NCBI RefSeq assembly: GCF_963662885.1 | Contig: NZ_OY760055.1 | Span: 134,001 to 198,000, forward strand | Length of the DNA stretch: 64,000 bases | Source: an uncultured Pseudodesulfovibrio sp. | GTDB lineage: Bacteria > Desulfobacterota > Desulfovibrionia > Desulfovibrionales > Desulfovibrionaceae | Direction of reading: 5' to 3' | Shown here: piece by piece, positions 60,501 through 64,000 of the stretch | How positions within the stretch are numbered: the first letter of the stretch is position 1 | Layout of the letters: each line of letters starts with the position of its first letter | The notes under the pieces: generated by a model | What the model saw: only the letters and a program-made list of their open reading frames with translations | Databases searched by the model: none | Told to the model about the DNA's origin: nothing | Program-made: the position numbers and the translations under genes

Positions 60501-60675
60501 AAAGGCCGGGGAGGATGTTGCCCGGATTCCCATCGTGGCCGTCACCGCCTACGCCATGGTAGGGGATCGCGAGAAGTTTCTCGAGGCGGGCATGGACAGT
60601 TACGTGGTCAAACCAATCGAACTGGAAAAGCTGGAACAGGCCTTGGCGCAGGCCTGCCCTGGTAGTGTCGCATGA
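57523..60675 (+). CDS. Hybrid sensor histidine kinase with five PAS domains and a receiver
   Basis: A 1050-aa soluble kinase with no membrane helix. Five PAS domains occupy about 20-150, 155-290, 300-420, 425-540 and 545-665, several ending in PAC-type DITERK or DITDYK linkers. The kinase core has the H-box MSHEIRTPLNGIMGM (His683), NLLGNAFKFT, DTGMGIP and GAGLGLSI. A C-terminal receiver (about 920-1045) has phospho-acceptor Asp975 in VILMDIQMPVMDG. It probably integrates redox or small-ligand signals. The start is GTG with GGAGG upstream. Its stop overlaps the TorT-like start (ATGA). Confidence 0.93.
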   Translation: MEYQNLEQCEQRIAELERELANSERRWRSILENMPQIGVSLDAQGRVVFANRHLLELTGWTLEEVQGKSWFDTFVPGDLHEEIRELFSVTMGHKEVGPHSCYVNDIITRDGKRRTVSWFNVLNMDSGGSLLDVTCLGIDLTAQEEAREAVQISEERLKLALDAANDSVWDLDCSTMEVFVSPQLATLLGYVPNSIDARYEAWAALIHPDDMKILKEVLWNAVEHKGSFECEIRIKAADGNWKWVLDRGKVAEPVEGRTSVRMVGTLQDIHARKTAEEELRRAKMAADLANSALKVNMTHLRTLMETMPELVWVKDVGGVYLFCNHRFEKLYGAKEAEIIGRTDFDFVDVEVAKSFRRFDRAAMESGRPQINEETVAYRDDGHVEYLETIKTPLYDSDGKLIGVLGVARDITERKRILDELRESELRFKVLHNASFGGIFIHDHGILLDCNQGLSDITGYSQEELIGKDGLFLLAESVRDEVAEMVRQQVERPYDTVGLRKNGEEYPLRITAKNMPYQGRMVRVVEFRDITDYKRAEDKLKDSERRHRVIFENSPLGMIRISQEGRILDCNDRFVEMMGSGRESLIGFPMLNINNRKMGRALATAIAGQPSAYEDYYASETGKRETFLHIQFNPVAPGHSPTEVIATLEDFSERKLDQDALREAKEQAEAFSRSKTEFLTNMSHEIRTPLNGIMGMLQLMQATGLSEEQTEYTGAALQSTRRLLNLLTDILDLSRVEAGKLVMRSAPFDLVETCEQVCDLFKLTSTQSGVSLVCNLGEDLPRRVTGDAVRLQQVLTNLLGNAFKFTASGRITLSAHRLPDPKGGGYRILFSVADTGMGIPDGMVDILFDAFTQVSHGYTRQHQGAGLGLSICRNLVELMNGTMSIESEVGVGTTLYVSLPFGLGGDTEDTKVNGDKSRSQGFIRPLNILLAEDERVNSLVMRRILEKRGHSVVTVENGEQVLETLPSDRFDVILMDIQMPVMDGVETSRAIRAGKAGEDVARIPIVAVTAYAMVGDREKFLEAGMDSYVVKPIELEKLEQALAQACPGSVA

Positions 60676-61840
60676 TCGCCGACCGCCCCCGACGCAGCGT
60701 CGGGTCCTTGGCGTCAGTGCTGCTCGTCCTGGCGTCGCTCATGGTTGCGGTGCCGTCTCACGGGGCGGACAAGGCCCCACCCTGGTGGCCCCTCCAGGTC
60801 AAGAGCTGGTATGGCATCTACGATCCGGGCCGCAAGGAGCCGGGCCATGCCGCGGACAGCTTGAACCGTCCCCGGCTTGAGGAGTGGATGCCGCCCAGAG
60901 CGCCTTCGGGCCGGTATACCGTAGGCGTGTGCGTCCCCCATCTCAAGGATCCCTACTGGGTCGCCGTCAACTACGGCATCATTGCCGAGGCCCAGCGGCT
61001 GGGTTGGGCGTGCGCATGACCGTGGCCGGTGGATATGGCGAGGGAAAGCGGCAGGAAGCACATCTGCGGACCCATCTTCGGGACGGGGTTGACGGCGTCA
61101 TCCTTGCCGCAGTGGATTACGAAGGGTGCGGTCCGGTCATAAGGGAGCTGCGTGAGGAGGGCATTCCCGTGGTCGAGGTGATCACCGATATCCTCGCTCC
61201 TGCCATTGCGGCCAAGGCTCTCGTCTCCTTTCATGAAGTCGGCTACCTGGTGGGTGAATATGTTTCCCGGCACGCGGAGAAGGCCGGTCTGGACTCGTTG
61301 CGTATCGCCTTTTTTCCCGGTCCCAAGAACGCGGGCTGGTCGCCTGAAACCCTGGCCGGTTTCATGGAGGCCCTCGAGGCCTACCCCGGCCGGGTGGATG
61401 TGGTGGACGTGTCCTGGGGGGACACGGGGCACGAGGAACAGGCCCGGCTGGTTCGCAGGAGTCTGGCCGAAAACCCCGGCATCGACTATGTGGTCGGCAA
61501 CGCCCTTGCCGCGGAGGCGGCTCCGGAAATCCTCCGCGAGATGGGCCTGGCTGGCAAGGTTTCCGTGGTCTCTACCTACATCATGCCTTCCCTGTACGAC
61601 TCCATCGCCAAGGGCGACGTGCTGGCCGCTGCCGCCGACCTGAACGTATATCAGGGCCGCATGGCCGTGGACATGATGGTCCGCATCTTCAACGGCGAGG
61701 TGTCGGGTCGTGACTTCCCCTTCCGCTCAGGGCCGTTCATTCCCATGGTCACCTCCCAAAACATCGCGAACTATCCCTACGAGGGATTGTTCGGACCGCG
61801 CGATTATCTACCGGTTTTTCATCTAAGGCCGGGGGATTAG
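60672..61840 (+). pseudogene. TorT-like periplasmic binding/sensor protein, frameshifted
   Basis: Two open frames together give one TorT-type (LacI/ribose-binding fold) protein of about 388 residues. Frame 1 (60672-61019) has a signal peptide and the start of lobe 1 (YTVGVCVPHLKDPYWVAVNYGIIAEAQRLG). It then runs into a stop. The next frame continues without loss from VRMTVAGGYGEGKRQEAH to NIANYPYEGLFGPRDYLP near the end. The junction at 61000-61009 holds a near-duplicated pentamer (TGGGT-TGGGC). Removing 5 bases restores the expected LGVRM. The N-terminal frame overlaps the hybrid kinase by 4 bases, and a histidine kinase follows by 3. It could be a true recent mutation or a sequencing error. 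Confidence 0.8.
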
Positions 61841-61843
61841 GGT

Positions 61844-63793
61844 ATGTTCAGGCTGGGCGATTCGCGCATACGTACCAAGTTGTATGTGGCTTATGCCGGA
61901 GCCTTTCTGATTATATTTCTGGTGTCCGGTGTGATCATCCATGCCCAGATCAGGACGTTGCTGCAGGAAAATACCGAGGCCGAGCTGTCCAGGACCACCG
62001 AGGCGTTGCGTACCATGGTTCGCGCCACGGTGGACGTATCCATCCGCAACTACATGCGCGCCGTGTCGGAGAAGTGTCTGGACGAAGCGCGAAGCCTCAA
62101 CAGGCAGGTCCAGCGTGGTCTCCTGACCGAGGCCGAGGCCAAGGACAGGGCGCAAAAGGCGTTTTTGAGCCAGAGCATCGGCCGAACCGGACATGTGTAT
62201 TGCCTGAACAGCCAGGGCGTCATGGTCGTCCATCCTAAACGCAGCCTGGTTGGCGTGGACATGTCCGGGATGTCCTTCGTGCGCGAGCAGATACAGCGCA
62301 AGGAAGGGTACATGACCTATGAATGGAAGGAGCCACTGGAGACAAAAAAACGTTCCAAGGCCGCGTACATGACCTATTTCGAGCCATGGGACTGGATTAT
62401 ATCCGCTTCTTCCTACCGTTCCGAATTCGTCCAGCTGGTCAATGTGGAAGACTTTCGCAAGCGGTTTTTCGAGTTGCGTTCCGGCCGGTCAGGCTACCCG
62501 TTTGTTTTCAACTATGACGGGTATCTGCTGATCCACCCCCACCTGCGCGGGCTGCACTACCACGAATACGATTCGCCAGGGCTGAGCGATGTGGCCGAGC
62601 GGATCGTCAGGGAAAAGAACGGTCATTTCGACTATTTGTGGCGCAACCCGGGAGAGGAGGAACTGAAGAAGAAGGTCGTCTATTACAAGGACATTCCCGA
62701 ACTGCATTGGGTGGTCGCGTCATCCAGCTATTACGAGGATTTTCAAGAGCCGCTCGACGCCATCGGCTACGTCATGCTCATGGCCCTGGCCGTGGCGGTG
62801 TTGCTGATGATCCCGGTTTCCTTCGGTATCGGCGCGCTCATCACACGGCCCATCGACAGGTTGCAGGAGAACTTCGCCAGGGCCGCGGACGGCGATTTCT
62901 CTGTGCGCATGGAGCAGCATTCCCGTGACGAACTGGGGCTCATGGCCGGGTATTTCAACTCCTTCATGGAGCGGCTGACCGCCTATAGCCAGGATCTGGA
63001 AACCGAGATAGCCCACCGCAGGAAGACGGAGAAGGAACTCATCGCCATGGATCGGGCCAAGTCCATGTTCCTGGCCTCGGCATCCCATGAACTGCGCACG
63101 CCCCTGACCTCCATCATCGGGTTTCTGCACCTCATGGAAAAGCAGTTCCGCACCCGTTTCCTGCCTGTGCTCGGGCCTCTGGACCCTCTGGGGCGTCAGG
63201 CACGCCAGTTCGAGAAGAACCTGAACATCGTCCACATCGAGGCGGATCGGCTGGGCAGGCTGGTCAACGACCTCCTGGATTTAAGCAAGATCGAGGCCGG
63301 GCGCATGGAGTGGCGGGACAAGACCTTGTCCGTGGACAGTGTCCTGCATCGCGCGGCCGAGGCTTCGCGAGCGCCCGCCCGGGACAATCCGAAGGTGAAA
63401 CTCCATGTCGAGCCGTTGTCGGAGCCTTTGGCCATCAAGGCCGACGAGGACAAGATCCACCAGGTGCTCATCAACCTGCTCAGCAACGCCTTCAAGAATA
63501 CGGAGTCGGGCAGCGTGACCCTGTCGGCCGTGAGAGTCGGTTCAGGCGTGCGTTTTTCGGTCTGCGACACCGGGCGGGGTATCTCGGAGCACGAACAGGA
63601 GCGGATTTTCGACATCTTCTATCAGGGCAGTGACGAGAACAACCGGTCGACACGCGTATTCGGCACCGGCCTGGGGTTGTCCATCTGCCGGAAGATCGTG
63701 TCCCATTACGGGAACCAGCTGGTGGTGGATTCGGTTCTCGGGAAAGGAAGCTGCTTCCGCTTCACCATCCCGGTTGCGAGGGACGAGGACTAG
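61844..63793 (+). CDS. Membrane sensor histidine kinase with Cache domain and HAMP
   Basis: A 649-aa kinase. Helix 1 at about 15-36, then a periplasmic Cache region to about 300 with two similar halves (SIGRTGHVYCLNSQGVMVVHPKRSLVG and SGRSGYPFVFNYDGYLLIHPHL), then helix 2 (about 305-332) and a HAMP domain (to about 385). The H-box ASASHELRTPLTSIIGF has His415. ATPase motifs: NLLSNAFKNTESG, DTGRGIS and GTGLGLSI. It starts 3 bases after the TorT-like gene. In Tor-type systems the periplasmic protein signals to such a kinase; loss of that partner may matter here. Confidence 0.93.
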   Translation: MFRLGDSRIRTKLYVAYAGAFLIIFLVSGVIIHAQIRTLLQENTEAELSRTTEALRTMVRATVDVSIRNYMRAVSEKCLDEARSLNRQVQRGLLTEAEAKDRAQKAFLSQSIGRTGHVYCLNSQGVMVVHPKRSLVGVDMSGMSFVREQIQRKEGYMTYEWKEPLETKKRSKAAYMTYFEPWDWIISASSYRSEFVQLVNVEDFRKRFFELRSGRSGYPFVFNYDGYLLIHPHLRGLHYHEYDSPGLSDVAERIVREKNGHFDYLWRNPGEEELKKKVVYYKDIPELHWVVASSSYYEDFQEPLDAIGYVMLMALAVAVLLMIPVSFGIGALITRPIDRLQENFARAADGDFSVRMEQHSRDELGLMAGYFNSFMERLTAYSQDLETEIAHRRKTEKELIAMDRAKSMFLASASHELRTPLTSIIGFLHLMEKQFRTRFLPVLGPLDPLGRQARQFEKNLNIVHIEADRLGRLVNDLLDLSKIEAGRMEWRDKTLSVDSVLHRAAEASRAPARDNPKVKLHVEPLSEPLAIKADEDKIHQVLINLLSNAFKNTESGSVTLSAVRVGSGVRFSVCDTGRGISEHEQERIFDIFYQGSDENNRSTRVFGTGLGLSICRKIVSHYGNQLVVDSVLGKGSCFRFTIPVARDED

Positions 63794-64000
63794 GACGGAT
63801 CGGATTCGGTGCCGTTTTTCCTGTTCAGGGAGAACGGCAGGGAGACGAAGAAGGTGCTGCCTTCGCCCAGCGTGCTTTCCACGCGAATCTTTCCACCCAG
63901 CTTTTCGATGAGGTATTTGGAGATGGTCAAGCCGACGCCCGGACCGGACAACCGCTTGGTCATGACCTTTTCGCCGATTTCGAAGCTGTGGAAGATGGTG
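63790..64000 (-). CDS. Sensor histidine kinase, C-terminal fragment
   Basis: About 69 residues of the end of a kinase ATPase domain enter from the right edge: TIFHSFEIGEKVMTKRLSGPG, then VGLTISKYLIEKLGGKIRVE, then STLGEGSTFFVSLPF. The G2-type box reads LSGPGVGLTISK rather than GTGLGLSI. It converges on the Cache kinase; both stop codons share the palindrome CTAG (63790-63793), so the genes overlap by 4 bases. The rest of the protein is outside the window. Confidence 0.88.
   Translation of the reverse strand, partial: TIFHSFEIGEKVMTKRLSGPGVGLTISKYLIEKLGGKIRVESTLGEGSTFFVSLPFSLNRKNGTESDPS

Noticed and set aside
1..64000. CRISPR array, tRNA, rRNA, prophage or insertion sequence
   Set aside because: I saw no regularly spaced direct repeats, no tRNA-like cloverleaf with CCA-adjacent arms, no rRNA motifs, and no transposase, integrase or phage structural genes.

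Overview
The window is a high-GC chromosomal segment from a sulfate-reducing deltaproteobacterium, most likely the family Desulfovibrionaceae (Pseudodesulfovibrio or a close Desulfovibrio). This rests on gene content, not on a database search. The evidence is an Rnf complex with a decaheme cytochrome c and an oxidoreductase-fused RnfB, a long-form phosphate acetyltransferase, a Wolinella-type fumarate reductase linked to fumarase and malic enzyme, a fused FAD/Fe-S D-lactate-type dehydrogenase, and palindromic intergenic repeats. No rRNA, tRNA, CRISPR array, insertion sequence or prophage was seen.

Layout. 1-3148: an RND efflux pump (cut by the left edge) with a divergent TetR repressor and an operator inside the promoter. 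3173-5104: a LigB-type dioxygenase and a degenerate ADP-ribosylglycohydrolase-like protein. 5560-5907: a small periplasmic OB-fold protein, followed by a composite inverted repeat. 6408-15640: energy metabolism, with pta and the operon cytochrome c-rnfC-D-G-E-A-B (minus strand). 15743-26887: a C4-dicarboxylate module, made of a DASS transporter, malic enzyme, two-subunit fumarase, fumarate reductase FrdBAC and a DctB/DctD two-component system. A good sigma-54 promoter lies in front of frdC. 27117-30060: an unusual MFS permease-ApbE flavin transferase fusion beside NAD kinase. The ApbE domain is a candidate for flavinylating RnfG.

30219-42631 is the most distinctive region: about 12 kb of minus-strand genes forming an apparent ureide (allantoin/hydantoin) utilisation locus. 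It has a polar amino-acid type ABC transporter, a spermidine/putrescine-type ABC transporter with a Tat-exported binding protein, an Asp/Glu/hydantoin racemase, allantoinase, allantoate amidohydrolase, ureidoglycine aminohydrolase (AllE), and a ketol-acid reductoisomerase homologue that has lost key catalytic residues. No ureidoglycolate lyase or dehydrogenase is recognisable, so the reductoisomerase-like protein is a candidate for a new step. A divergent GntR/FadR-type regulator sits at the head, with several GGT-N3-ACC operator-like sites between.

43740-57323 holds mixed functions: a CGGC-domain protein, beta-carbonic anhydrase, a DUF2087 protein, the D-lactate/glycolate-type dehydrogenase, a second copy of the composite repeat, YceI, LapA-domain, CorA and MscS proteins, a RimK ligase cassette with two peptidase partners, and an SLC13 transporter with RCK-C domains. 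57523-64000 is a sensory cluster: a five-PAS hybrid histidine kinase, a TorT-like periplasmic sensor broken by a frameshift, a Cache-HAMP histidine kinase, and the tail of another kinase running in from the right edge.

Role assignments come from motifs and recalled family features. Proposed operons, promoters and the role of the reductoisomerase-like protein are inference.
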